Positions 11,430 to 20,012 of a stretch of 64,000 nucleotides of DNA are shown in pieces; the first letter of the stretch is position 1; each line of letters begins with the position of its first letter. A program made the position numbers and the translations under genes. The notes below the pieces were generated by a model. The model was not told the origin of the DNA, did not search any database, and was given only the letters and a program-made list of their open reading frames with translations. The stretch is from Spartobacteria bacterium. GTDB taxonomy: Bacteria; Verrucomicrobiota; Verrucomicrobiia; Chthoniobacterales; UBA10450. Location of the stretch: contig PLCN01000017.1 in NCBI GenBank assembly GCA_003134785.1, forward strand, positions 124,001-188,000, given 5' to 3'.

Positions 11430-14285
11430 TTACTGCAACTGATACGCCTCGACGACTGCGACGCCCGTTGAATTGCCGCTGCCACTGACAATCGCGGTAT
11501 AGGCGCCGGGAGACAGCGTTGCGAAAATTGCACTCTCGCGATCGTCCGCCGGCGCGAGAGTCGTCGCACTGATATTAGCCTCTTGATCGCTTCGCCAATT
11601 GTCATTTAATGCGACCAAGCCGCCGTTGCTGTCGTGCAGTTCCAACACAGGATCTTGGAGTGAATTTGAGATCCCGACATTTGCGAGCGTCGGACCGATG
11701 GCCCGGATGAGCACGTTCGCTGGACTAGATCCTCGGATAATTGTGCCGGCGATCATGACCCGCTCGCCCGTCTGCACCAGCCCTCGGGTCGAGATATTTG
11801 CCAATCTCGACTCCAAGTTCCAATCCAAATCATAGCTTTCGACGACGGCGATGCCGGTGGTGTTGTTTTTGCCGCGGACCACTGCGGTGTAAGCCCCCGG
11901 TTCCAGCTCAACAATGAGCGCAGATTCCGACGATTCAGTCGGCTGGAGTCCACTGAAGTAAAGGTCGTTGCCCTGATCGGCTTGGATCAGGCCGCCCAAG
12001 TCGGTCTTCCACCAATCATCGTTCGCGGCCAGTAACACGCCCTTACTGTCATGAACTTCCAAAGTCGGATCCGCCAAAGCTCCCGCGATCTTTGCTTTTG
12101 TTAGAGAGGGCCCCATCGCACGTAACATCACTACCTTGTGCTTGATCCCGGTAACAATAAATCCAGCGATCAACGCATTGTCGCCAGGTTGAACCGCCAG
12201 ACGAGTCGAGATGTTTGCCAGTTGCGGAGGTGCTGGCTGAGGAACACCTATCCGAATGGTGTGATTATAATAATCGGCGACATAAAGGGCGCCGTTCTGA
12301 TCGACCGCAATACCCATCGGCTCATTGAATTGGGCCGCATGTCCAGCGCCAGCGACGTTACCCATTTCGGAGCCTGCGAGAGTCGTTACCCAGCCATTGG
12401 GAGCAATCTTTCGGATCCGGTTCGCGGCTGCCTCGGCCACATAAATGTTGCCCGCTTTGTCGATAGTAAGGGCCTTTGGCCCTGTAAAGCGCGCCTCTGC
12501 TGCCGGCCCATCGTAACCGCTCCCGTTGCAACTGTACGAACCTGCCACTGTGGATATGACGCCATCTGGAGTGATTTTCGAAACGCGACAGCTATCGAGC
12601 ACGTAGATGTTTCCCTCACCATCCGCCGTCAAACCGGACAGACTGCTGAAGCGGTACGCACTGCCGACCTGCCCGGCGATTGTGGTCACGTCGCCTGCCG
12701 GCGTTATCTTACGAATCGTTCCGTTAGAAACGTCAGCCACATAGATATTGTTGGCGGCGTCGATCGTTAGGCCCTTGGGATAATCGAACCGGGCGGCTGA
12801 GCCAACCCCGTCAGTGTTTCCACTCACCCCCCCGAGGCCGGCGACCGTGGTGACCATTCCATCAGGGGTGACCTTGCGGATTGTACTGTTGTTAGTGTCG
12901 GCAACATAAACATTGCCGGTGCCGTCCACCGTTATCCCCTGCGGCCAGTTGAAATGAGCGGCGCTTCCCACCCCGTCCTGGTTTCCGGGACTATGAACGT
13001 TGCCCGCGAGTGTAGTAACGACACCGTCTGGCGTGATCTTTCGAATGGTGCTGTTCCCCGAATCGGCGACAAACAGATTCCCGGCTTTATCGATCGCGAC
13101 ATCTGCGGGAAGTTCAAAACGAGCTGCCAGCCCGATGCCATCCCAGCTGCCGCTATCGCCTGGCAAACCGGCGAATGTCGAAACCACTCCTTCCGGCGTC
13201 ACCTTTCGGATGCTCCAGTTTCCCCAGTCGCTTACATAAACGTTACCTGCGGGATCGACCACCACGCCATGAGGATAATAGAAACGAGCCGTCATACCGG
13301 TCCCATCATTGCTACCTTCCTGCCCGGGCGAACCGGCCAGGGTTGTAACGTTACCCGCCGAATCGATTTTCCGGATGGTCTGGTTCGCGCCGTCAGCGAC
13401 GTAAAGATTCCCGGCGCCATCGAACGCTGTATTAAAGGGCAGCGCGAACCGGGCGTCGGCCCCGGGACCGTCCGCGTACCCGGCTGCTCCGGGCCGGCCC
13501 GCGAGTGTAGTCACCACTCCATCGGGGGTTACCTTTCGAATCGCGTGGTTATTTGTATCCGCGACAAAGATGTTTCCAGTGGAATCAAATGTGACGCCAT
13601 TAGGCTGGGCAAAGCGCGCGCTGGTTCCGGTACCGTCAGCCGTGCCGTAGATGCCAGCCGCACCAGCGATTGTTGTCACCATTCCGGTGGGGTCGATCTT
13701 ACGGATAGTGGCGTTTAGAGAATCGGCCACGAATAAATTCCCAGCTTTGTCGATCGCTATGCCAGCTGGATAGTTGAATCGGGCCGCGCTGCCGACGCCG
13801 TCGGTGCTACCCTCTTGTCCATAGGACCCGGCGATTGTGGTGACCATTCCGCCGGGCGTGATCTTACGGATCGTGGAGCCTCCATAGTCGGCCAAGTAGA
13901 CATTGCCGAAAGTATCGACCGCCACGCCCGTTGGATTGTGAAATCGTGCCAGGCTGCCCACACCGTCTGCAGCGCCATAGTTCCATTCGCCAGGATGTCC
14001 AGCGAACGTGGTCACCGTGCCGTCGGGAGTGATTTTTCGGATCGCGTTGTTTAAATAGTCAGCCACATAAATATTTCCGGCTGAATCCATCGCTTCAGCT
14101 TCAGGTCCATAGAAGCGCGCTGCAGGTCCTCGCCCATCATCGCTGCCGGGATAGTTGCCCGCGAACCGGCCAAAATAATACGGCTCGTAGTTCGTTTGCG
14201 CGCCCGCCACGCAAACAGCGCTCAGGGTGCAAATAGCCACAAGAAGGCCGAAACAATAGAAAGCGCGAGGGAACAGAATGATCAC
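11430..14285 (-). CDS. Secreted NHL-repeat beta-propeller protein with paired NISTR modules
   Basis: 951 residues. A signal peptide (FYCFGLLVAICTLSAVCVAG) is followed by about twelve NHL-type units at residues 35-690. Each has the pattern DG(V/T)GSAARF-x-P-G(I/V)AxD-x-GN(I/L)YVAD-x-x-N-x-T-IRK(I/V)TPDG-V-V-T-T-x-AG, enough for two six-bladed propellers. Two C-terminal modules of about 115 residues follow; both start ANISTR and end VVESYDL or VVEAYQL. The same module pair ends the proteins at 37834-39753 and 40219-43326. NHL propellers usually bind protein, glycan or RNA ligands; the ligand here is unknown and surface location is inferred. The intergenic spacer upstream has a weak promoter-like TAATAT near 14300. 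Confidence 0.88.
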   Translation of the reverse strand: MIILFPRAFYCFGLLVAICTLSAVCVAGAQTNYEPYYFGRFAGNYPGSDDGRGPAARFYGPEAEAMDSAGNIYVADYLNNAIRKITPDGTVTTFAGHPGEWNYGAADGVGSLARFHNPTGVAVDTFGNVYLADYGGSTIRKITPGGMVTTIAGSYGQEGSTDGVGSAARFNYPAGIAIDKAGNLFVADSLNATIRKIDPTGMVTTIAGAAGIYGTADGTGTSARFAQPNGVTFDSTGNIFVADTNNHAIRKVTPDGVVTTLAGRPGAAGYADGPGADARFALPFNTAFDGAGNLYVADGANQTIRKIDSAGNVTTLAGSPGQEGSNDGTGMTARFYYPHGVVVDPAGNVYVSDWGNWSIRKVTPEGVVSTFAGLPGDSGSWDGIGLAARFELPADVAIDKAGNLFVADSGNSTIRKITPDGVVTTLAGNVHSPGNQDGVGSAAHFNWPQGITVDGTGNVYVADTNNSTIRKVTPDGMVTTVAGLGGVSGNTDGVGSAARFDYPKGLTIDAANNIYVADVSNGTIRKITPAGDVTTIAGQVGSAYRFSSLSGLTADGEGNIYVLDSCRVSKITPDGVISTVAGSYSCNGSGYDGPAAEARFTGPKALTIDKAGNIYVAEAAANRIRKIAPNGWVTTLAGSEMGNVAGAGHAAQFNEPMGIAVDQNGALYVADYYNHTIRIGVPQPAPPQLANISTRLAVQPGDNALIAGFIVTGIKHKVVMLRAMGPSLTKAKIAGALADPTLEVHDSKGVLLAANDDWWKTDLGGLIQADQGNDLYFSGLQPTESSESALIVELEPGAYTAVVRGKNNTTGIAVVESYDLDWNLESRLANISTRGLVQTGERVMIAGTIIRGSSPANVLIRAIGPTLANVGISNSLQDPVLELHDSNGGLVALNDNWRSDQEANISATTLAPADDRESAIFATLSPGAYTAIVSGSGNSTGVAVVEAYQLQ

Positions 14286-14588
14286 GAAGGAGCGACATAT
14301 TAGCAGGAAATAAGTAAAATCAAGACATTTGTTGCAACCGCGCGTGGTGGTTTGCGCGCTCCAATGCGACCGTATCCGACAGGTATCGCGAGAATTGTAC
14401 GTCTCCCCTGCCCGAAAAAATCGTTAGCGGCCAGCTCTTATCCGAGATAGGACCGCATCCTGGCTAATAAAGCGCAACCGGACCGGCAGCGGTGAGGCTG
14501 AGCTGGCAGGCGCAGCAGTTCCAGCGGCGGCAAGGACTCGGCGGTCATAGACCGTCGCTACAGGTTTGCGAGAAGTAATTCGACGATC
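14286..14588. other. 303-bp intergenic region without a gene
   Basis: Lies between the start of the NHL gene and the stop of the amidohydrolase gene, both on the minus strand. The right end near 14286-14330 is AT-richer and probably holds the promoter of the NHL gene (TAATAT preceded by TTGATT at short spacing, weak). The left end holds a hairpin repeat at 14540-14563. I see no coding frame. Confidence 0.6.
14540..14563. repeat. CTGTAGC-family hairpin (single)
   Basis: Stem GGCGGTC / GACCGTC around an ATA loop, followed by the constant tail GCTACAG. It stands 25 bp past the amidohydrolase stop codon. Confidence 0.75.
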
Positions 14589-15917
14589 CTAACGAGTCGT
14601 GTTCTTCACGATCTTGCCTTCTTTCATCACGAAGGAGACGCGCTCGGTGGCGGTGATGTCGGTGGTGGGATCGCCGGGGATGGCAACGATGTCGGCCAAC
14701 TTGCCTTTTTCCAGCGTGCCGACTTTTTGTGAGATGCCTAACAAGTCGGCGTCGACGGAGGTGCCGGCGCGAAGGGCTTCGAGCGGCGGCATGCCAAGAT
14801 CGACCATTAACTTGAATTCCTTTGCGTTCTGGCCGTGCGGATAGACGGCGGCGTCGGTGCCGAGTCCGATCTTCACGCCCAGCTTCACGGCGTTGCGGAA
14901 CATTTCGGAACGCGCCGCGGCAGCAGCTTTGGCTTTCGCGGCGACGGCGGGAGGATAGGTATCGACTTTGCCCATGATCCATTCGGTGGCCATCAAGGTT
15001 GGAACGAGATAGGTGCCTTTTGTTTTCATGAGCTGAAGCGTTTCCGGTTTCAGAAACGAGCCGTGCTCGATGGAATCGACGCCGGCTTCGATCGCTTCTT
15101 TCGCGGCCTGATCGCCATGGCAATGCACGGCGATCTTTTTGCGGAGACGATGGGTCTCATCGACCAGCGCCACCATCTCCGCGGGCGTGAACTGCGGAGT
15201 GTCCACTTCGTCTGTCAGGGAGAGGACGCCGCCAGAGACCGCCGCCTTGATTACGTCGGCGCCGTTTTTGATTTGGAAGCGAACGGCTTTCCGAATTGCA
15301 TCCGGGCTGTCAGCAATGCCGTCGGAAAAATCAGGTTCGTGACGGAAGAGAAAATCGCGAAAGCCCGCAGTGTCATCGAAGTGACCGCCGGTCGCGCCAA
15401 TCCCGTAGGTCGCGACCAACATTCGCGGACCAACGAATATTCCCTTGGCGATGGCATTGCGGAGCGCCACATCGACAAAATCGTGACTGCCTTCGAAGCG
15501 GCTGCCCAGATCCCGCACCGTGGTGAAACCCGCTTCGATCGTGGCCCGCGCATTTGGAATCGTCATGAAAGCCAGTTCGGAGACATTCGTTTCGAGAAGT
15601 TTCAGCCGGCGCTCGTTGAAGTTGCCGCTGAAATCGAAGGTGAGATGCGTGTGCGCATCCATAAAGCCGGGCGAAAGCGTCGCGTTGCCGAGATCGATGA
15701 CCTGCGCGCCACTGGGAATCGGCAGGTTGCTCCCGGCGTCTGTGATGGTGGTTCCCTGGACGATGACAACACCGTTGGTGATCAGCGCCTTCGATTTGCC
15801 GTCGAATAAACGCGCGGCCTTGAGCGCGATGACCGAATCACCGGCCGTGAGCGACGAAACGAAAGCTCCGAAGATGAACAGCGAAGCAAGGACGCGAGGA
15901 AGAAAACGGATACTCAT
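14589..15917 (-). CDS. Exported metal-dependent amidohydrolase (prolidase/imidazolonepropionase-like)
   Basis: About 442 residues from the ATG at 15915-15917 (MSIRFLPRVLASLFIFGAFV), which opens with a signal peptide. Amidohydrolase superfamily features in order: an N-terminal beta strand set (ALKAARLFDGKSKALITNGV), the metal ligands DAHTHL near residue 88, VIKAAVSGG (candidate carboxylated Lys), HCHGDQAA, SIEHGSFL, and GLGTDAAVYPHG with the catalytic Asp. The C-terminal strand (LADIVAIPGDP) completes the composite beta domain. This subgroup is often annotated Xaa-Pro dipeptidase-like, but the substrate cannot be read from sequence. The signal peptide suggests periplasmic action. Confidence 0.88.
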   Translation of the reverse strand: MSIRFLPRVLASLFIFGAFVSSLTAGDSVIALKAARLFDGKSKALITNGVVIVQGTTITDAGSNLPIPSGAQVIDLGNATLSPGFMDAHTHLTFDFSGNFNERRLKLLETNVSELAFMTIPNARATIEAGFTTVRDLGSRFEGSHDFVDVALRNAIAKGIFVGPRMLVATYGIGATGGHFDDTAGFRDFLFRHEPDFSDGIADSPDAIRKAVRFQIKNGADVIKAAVSGGVLSLTDEVDTPQFTPAEMVALVDETHRLRKKIAVHCHGDQAAKEAIEAGVDSIEHGSFLKPETLQLMKTKGTYLVPTLMATEWIMGKVDTYPPAVAAKAKAAAAARSEMFRNAVKLGVKIGLGTDAAVYPHGQNAKEFKLMVDLGMPPLEALRAGTSVDADLLGISQKVGTLEKGKLADIVAIPGDPTTDITATERVSFVMKEGKIVKNTTR

Positions 15918-15976
15918 CCGACCGGTATAAAAAGTTCCGCATAACAAAGCAAGGCTTGCGCTAATCTGATCACGGC

Positions 15977-16000
15977 GCTTCGCCTAGCGAAGCGGCTACA
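15977..16000. repeat. CTGTAGC-family hairpin (single)
   Basis: Stem GCTTCGC / GCGAAGC with loop CTA and tail GGCTACA. It lies between the divergent amidohydrolase and DUF885 genes. Confidence 0.75.
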
Positions 16001-16074
16001 AGACAACGGGCGGTCGGATCCGCCGCGCTTCGATTTTGCTGTTCCGGCTTCTTTTGCTCCACAACACTTGGAGG

Positions 16075-17766
16075 ATGAAGGTGCGTGCTGTTGCGCTGAT
16101 GCTCGTTTTGCTGGGATCGCTCGGCGGCGCGGACTCCCAAACACAATCCGGGAACGCAACAACTGAGCCGCTCGAAAAGCTGGCCGGGAATTTCTGGACT
16201 TGGCGCGCAAAGGAGGCGCCGTTCACGGGGGATGACGTGAACCGTATCGAGCGGCCGGGCGGAGTGCGCAATTGGTCACGCGCTGCGATCGACCGGCACC
16301 GGAAAGAACTCGCCGAACTCGAAGCGCGGTGGAAAAAGATCGATGCGAACGGATGGCCGATTCCGAAGCAGGTCGATTATCGCTTGATCGGGTCCGCGTT
16401 ATCGCGCGTGCACTGGGAGCTCGATATTAATCCGCGCTGGAAACGCGATCCGCTCTTCTACATCGAGCAAACGCTCACGCCGTTGGTCGAGGCGCTGACC
16501 GTGCCCGCGCCGTACGATGAGGCGCGCAGCCGCGAGATTCTCACGCGCATCGAAAATATTCCGGCGATCTTGCAGCAGGGCGAAGCGAATCTCGAAAAAC
16601 CGCCTGCACCGTTTGCGGGTGTCGCGATCCAGGCGCTGGACGGTGTACGTGAGCGCCTGCGCAAAATGGCGGCGGCGCTCCGAAGCTCGACCACGCTCAA
16701 GGAACAGGAGTTGAACGGTGCGACCGAACGCGCGGCGGACGCGCTCGAGCATTTTCGAGCGCGGCTTCGGGAACAATTGCCATCGCTCCCGAAGGAAACG
16801 GCGCTCGGTCGCGACTCTTACGTCTTTTTCCTTAAGAACGTCGCGCTGCTCCCCTACTCGCCGGAGGAGCTTCTCGCCATGGGACGTCAGGAATGGAATC
16901 GGGCGGTCGCATTTGAAAGTTACGAAAAAGAACGCAATCGCGAGGTGCCGCCGCTCAAGTTGGCCGAAAGCACGGACAGTTGGATCAAAGATACGGCGGC
17001 GAAGGAATCGTCGATCCGCGAGTTTTTGGACAAGCGCGGCATTCTGACCGTGCCCGCTTGGGTTCAGCATTACACGCTGCGACCGATGCCGGATTATTTG
17101 CACGCGCTCGAAGGGTTCAGCGAAACGGATGACTTCACGTCGTCATCGCGGCTCAAGGAAAATTGCATCCGTTACACCGATCCGCCGTCACCGAATCTCG
17201 GCTACTTCTGGCGCGCGACCGCGCAAGATCCACGGCCGATCATTGTTCACGAAGGAATTCCCGGCCACTATTTCCAGCTTTGTCTTTCCTGGAAACACGA
17301 GGACCCGATCCGGCGTCATTATTACGATTCAGGCGCAAACGAAGGCATCGGCTTTTACGCCGAGGAGATGATGCTGCAGGCCGGCTTGTTCGATGACAGC
17401 CCGCACACGCGCGAGATCATTTACAATTTCATGCGTCTGCGCGCGCTCCGCGTGGAAGTGGATGTGAGGCTCGCGCTCGGCGAATTCACGCTCGAGCAAG
17501 CCGCGAAATATCTGGAAGAAAAAGTCCCGATGGATCCAAACACCGCGCGCCAGGAAGCGATCGCATTTTCCACCGGCCCTGGGCAAGCCATCACCTATCA
17601 GATCGGCAAACTCCAGATCACAAAATTTCTAACCGAAGCGCGCATGCAGCAGGGCGAGAAATTCAACCTTCGCGCCTTCCACGATTTCGTGTGGAAAAAC
17701 GGCAATGTCCCGATCGCGCTACAGCGCTGGGAATATTTGGGCACCGCGGATGAAGTGCTAAGATAG
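16075..17766 (+). CDS. DUF885 family exported peptidase-like protein
   Basis: 563 residues from the ATG at 16075 (MKVRAVALMLVLLGSLGGAD), which begins with a signal peptide; a TTG at 16036 is in frame but adds a poor leader. The DUF885 metallopeptidase-like signature HEGIPGHYFQL lies at about residues 391-401, followed by NEGIGFYAEEMM near 421-432. A Glu/His arrangement of this kind suggests a zinc-dependent gluzincin-like hydrolase. The C-terminal end (RWEYLGTADEVLR) is family-typical. A second, diverged DUF885 protein is encoded at 32047-34008. Confidence 0.88.
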   Translation: MKVRAVALMLVLLGSLGGADSQTQSGNATTEPLEKLAGNFWTWRAKEAPFTGDDVNRIERPGGVRNWSRAAIDRHRKELAELEARWKKIDANGWPIPKQVDYRLIGSALSRVHWELDINPRWKRDPLFYIEQTLTPLVEALTVPAPYDEARSREILTRIENIPAILQQGEANLEKPPAPFAGVAIQALDGVRERLRKMAAALRSSTTLKEQELNGATERAADALEHFRARLREQLPSLPKETALGRDSYVFFLKNVALLPYSPEELLAMGRQEWNRAVAFESYEKERNREVPPLKLAESTDSWIKDTAAKESSIREFLDKRGILTVPAWVQHYTLRPMPDYLHALEGFSETDDFTSSSRLKENCIRYTDPPSPNLGYFWRATAQDPRPIIVHEGIPGHYFQLCLSWKHEDPIRRHYYDSGANEGIGFYAEEMMLQAGLFDDSPHTREIIYNFMRLRALRVEVDVRLALGEFTLEQAAKYLEEKVPMDPNTARQEAIAFSTGPGQAITYQIGKLQITKFLTEARMQQGEKFNLRAFHDFVWKNGNVPIALQRWEYLGTADEVLR

Positions 17767-17895
17767 CGCCCAGCAAAAACAAAAAGTTCGTTTCGGCTGG
17801 CAGCCGCCTTAACGCAGCGCGACAGCGCGAGGCTGAAAGCCTGCGTTCCCCGTTCCCATTTGTGGGATCCCGCGCAATCCGCGGTCGTTATTTTC

Positions 17896-17919
17896 GGCGG
17901 TCATAGACCGCCGCTACAG
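17896..17919. repeat. CTGTAGC-family hairpin (single)
   Basis: Perfect stem GGCGGTC / GACCGCC, loop ATA, tail GCTACAG. It stands 11 bp from the rplK 3'-end copy. Upstream (17800-17870) there are further weaker inverted repeats. Confidence 0.8.
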
Positions 17920-17930
17920 TTGCGTCGAAT

Positions 17931-17990
17931 TTAATCGACGATTTCGAGGCCCATCTGGCGGGCGGTGCCGGCGATGACGCGGAAGCCGGC
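17931..17990 (-). pseudogene. Second copy of the rplK 3' end (60 bp)
   Basis: Read on the minus strand this gives [19 protein letters not shown] plus stop, the last 19 residues of L11. The intact rplK ends with the same residues except Ile for Val. The two 60-bp stretches differ at five positions and only one changes an amino acid (the stop is TAA here, TGA in rplK). Upstream of this stretch the similarity to rplK stops abruptly. It is separated from intact rplK by one small gene, the geometry left when an element integrates into the 3' end of a gene and restores it. Confidence 0.88.
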
Positions 17991-18012
17991 AGTGGCCATG
18001 ACGAATCGGTCG

Positions 18013-18510
18013 TTACAGCAGGCCGAACTCTCGTCTCGCGACCGGCGTTTGCAGTACCATGAAGGTGGCAACGCCGAGAAGGGTTCCCCATGGGATGAGG
18101 GCACAGTTCAGGCCCGCCATCACGTAAATGAACACGCGATGGGTGCGCTTTTGAACGCAGCGGCCGGCGTAAATCGTGAGCGCACCAAACGTCCAGCCGA
18201 GCAGAATAATGACGCCGATGACGCCCGCAAAAATGCGGAACATGATCACGGGTGGTCCTGGATTCACCGGTCGCGGTGTCGGTGAGGGGGAAACAGAAAG
18301 CGAGTGGAGGATCGTCGCCGATTTCTGCGGCGGATTCCAGGAGGATTCGGGCATGAACGAAAACGCCAGGAACATGAAGAAGTGGATCAGGAAAAACGAA
18401 ACGAAGACGACGCCGACCGCGCCCTTCACGTAAAAGCCGATGGCGAGCAGGCGCAGCCGCTCGCGCACGATGATTTGCTCCTCCGCTTCGGAAAGAGCCG
18501 GGGGCGACAT
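18013..18510 (-). CDS. Small membrane protein between the two rplK 3' ends
   Basis: 165 residues, function not recognised. It has a hydrophobic N-terminal segment (YVKGAVGVVFVSFFLIHFFM), a Pro/Ser-rich loop near residues 70-88 (SVSPSPTPRPVNPGPPVI), and two further hydrophobic segments (IFAGVIGVIILLGWTFGALT; YVMAGLNCALIPWGTLLGVA). The start MSPPALSEAEEQI follows rplK by 15 bp, so it could be co-transcribed with rplK. It is the only gene between rplK and the rplK 3'-end copy, so it is the likely cargo of the presumed insertion. Confidence 0.75.
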   Translation of the reverse strand: MSPPALSEAEEQIIVRERLRLLAIGFYVKGAVGVVFVSFFLIHFFMFLAFSFMPESSWNPPQKSATILHSLSVSPSPTPRPVNPGPPVIMFRIFAGVIGVIILLGWTFGALTIYAGRCVQKRTHRVFIYVMAGLNCALIPWGTLLGVATFMVLQTPVARREFGLL

Positions 18511-18525
18511 AAGCCTGACGAGTCG

Positions 18526-18951
18526 TCAGTCGACGATCTCGAGGCCCATTTGGCGGGCGGTGCCGGCGATGATGCGGAAGCCGGCTTCGTCGTTGCGCGA
18601 ATTCAGGTCTTTGCCTTTCGTCTTCACGATGTCCATGACCTGTTTGCGCGTCACTTTGCCGACCTTCGTTTTGTTCGGCTCTTTCGAACCGGCGGCGATG
18701 TTCGCGGCCTTCTTCAACAGGACCGCCGCGGGCGGACTCTTCGTGATGAAGGTGAACGACTTGTCCTTAAAAACAGTGATGACGACCGGGAGAATGTCGC
18801 CGGCCTGCTTTTGGGTGGCGGCGTTAAATTCCTTGCAGAACGCCATGATGTTGACGCCGCGCGGTCCGAGCGCCGTGCCGACCGGCGGCGCGGGATTCGC
18901 CTGACCAGCGGGGATCTGCAATTTGATGTGAGCTACGATTTCTTTGGCCAT
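18526..18951 (-). CDS. rplK: 50S ribosomal protein L11
   Basis: 141 residues, the normal length. Family motifs: [37 protein letters not shown], and the rRNA-binding C-terminal domain ([20 protein letters not shown], then [18 protein letters not shown]). It follows nusG by 41 bp. It is separated from its usual partner rplA by a small membrane gene, a duplicate of its own 3' end and about 9 kb of accessory DNA. Confidence 0.97.
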   Translation of the reverse strand: MAKEIVAHIKLQIPAGQANPAPPVGTALGPRGVNIMAFCKEFNAATQKQAGDILPVVITVFKDKSFTFITKSPPAAVLLKKAANIAAGSKEPNKTKVGKVTRKQVMDIVKTKGKDLNSRNDEAGFRIIAGTARQMGLEIVD

Positions 18952-18992
18952 TGCGGGAAGGTTGAGAGTTGAGAGTTATTAGTTGAGAGAAA

Positions 18993-19562
18993 TTAGCCTC
19001 GTTCGACCTGCCAGTATTCCAACTCGACCGGCGTGGCGCGACCGAAGATGGTGACGGAAACGCGGAGCTTGCCGCGGTCGGGATCGATTTCTTCGACGAT
19101 GCCGTTTTGGTTTTGGAAAGGTCCGTCCGCGACCTTCACGGTCTCGCCGACTTCGAAGCTGACTTTCGGCTTCACCTTCTCTTCACGCTCACGCATTTGC
19201 GCGAGCATGTTGTCGACTTCCGATTTCCGCATCGGGATCGGTTTGTCTTTGGTGCCGGCAAAACCGATCACCCCCGTGGTCTCACGGATGAAATACCAGG
19301 TGCGCCCGACGAGCTGATTGTTCTCATCGAGCAGATGCATGTTCACGATCAGATAACCGGGGAAAAATTTTCGCGTGGTCTCGCTCTTCTTCCCGCGCTT
19401 GATCTCGGAGACGCGTTCGGTCGGGACGAGCACTTCGTAAATCACGTCGCTCATCTCCTCGGTCTTGACGCGCTTCTCGATGTTATCGCGCACTTTGTTT
19501 TCCTGGCCGGAAAGCACGTGCACCACGAACCACTGATCTTTGGGAGCGAGAACTTGAGCCAT
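18993..19562 (-). CDS. nusG: Transcription termination/antitermination protein NusG
   Basis: 189 residues. The NGN domain comes first (WFVVHVLSGQENKVRDNIEK, then PGYLIVNMHL and YFIRETTGVIGF). The C-terminal KOW domain follows (FEVGETVKVADGPFQNQNGI). It links RNA polymerase to Rho or to ribosomal S10. It lies one base after secE in the standard order secE-nusG-rplK. Confidence 0.97.
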   Translation of the reverse strand: MAQVLAPKDQWFVVHVLSGQENKVRDNIEKRVKTEEMSDVIYEVLVPTERVSEIKRGKKSETTRKFFPGYLIVNMHLLDENNQLVGRTWYFIRETTGVIGFAGTKDKPIPMRKSEVDNMLAQMREREEKVKPKVSFEVGETVKVADGPFQNQNGIVEEIDPDRGKLRVSVTIFGRATPVELEYWQVERG

Positions 19563-19563
19563 A

Positions 19564-19785
19564 TCAATGCACCACTCGCGTGAAGTAATGGATGAAGTTG
19601 ATCAGGACGAAATCAAAAAGCGCGACGTAGCCGCCGAGCAGCAGCATCGCGATGATGACGACCAGCGTGGAGTCGGTCAGTTCCTTGTAGCGCCGGATCC
19701 CCTTCTCCTTGGATTCCCACGGCCACGAGGCTTTCTGCAACTCGACTTTTACTTCGTTGAAGAAATTTTTCGATTTCGTGAGCAT
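19564..19785 (-). CDS. secE: Preprotein translocase subunit SecE
   Basis: 73 residues, the short single-span form. An amphipathic region (FFNEVKVELQKASWPWESKE) precedes a single transmembrane helix (LVVIIAMLLLGGYVALFDFV). It is part of the SecYEG channel. Position before nusG and after tRNA-Trp is the conserved arrangement. Confidence 0.93.
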   Translation of the reverse strand: MLTKSKNFFNEVKVELQKASWPWESKEKGIRRYKELTDSTLVVIIAMLLLGGYVALFDFVLINFIHYFTRVVH

Positions 19786-19883
19786 GGGATGAAAAGTATG
19801 AAGTATGAGGGAAGAAGGATGATTGATGAAAAGAATTACCGAAACCGCCGCTGATTGACTTCATCTTTCATAATTTCAAAAAA

Positions 19884-19957
19884 CCAGGTCAGGAGGGACT
19901 CGAACCCCCAACCGACGGTTTTGGAGACCGCTACTCTACCAATTGAGCTACTGACCT
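19884..19957 (-). tRNA. tRNA-Trp (CCA anticodon)
   Basis: Minus-strand cloverleaf: acceptor AGGTCAG / CTGACCT, D arm GCTC-AATTGGTA-GAGT, anticodon stem GCGGT / ACCGT with loop CTCCAAA (anticodon CCA), T arm GGGGGTTCGAGTCCC. The 3' CCA is not encoded. It sits between tuf and secE, as in many bacteria. Confidence 0.95.
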
Positions 19958-20012
19958 ATTCCAATTTTGGATTTCTCTTTCCGCAATCCGGTTTCCGAAA
20001 TCCGAAATCACT

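Noticed and set aside
15948-16074. TTG at 16036 as start of the first DUF885 gene
   Set aside because: It would place a hydrophobic stretch before the true signal peptide; the ATG at 16075 gives a standard signal sequence.
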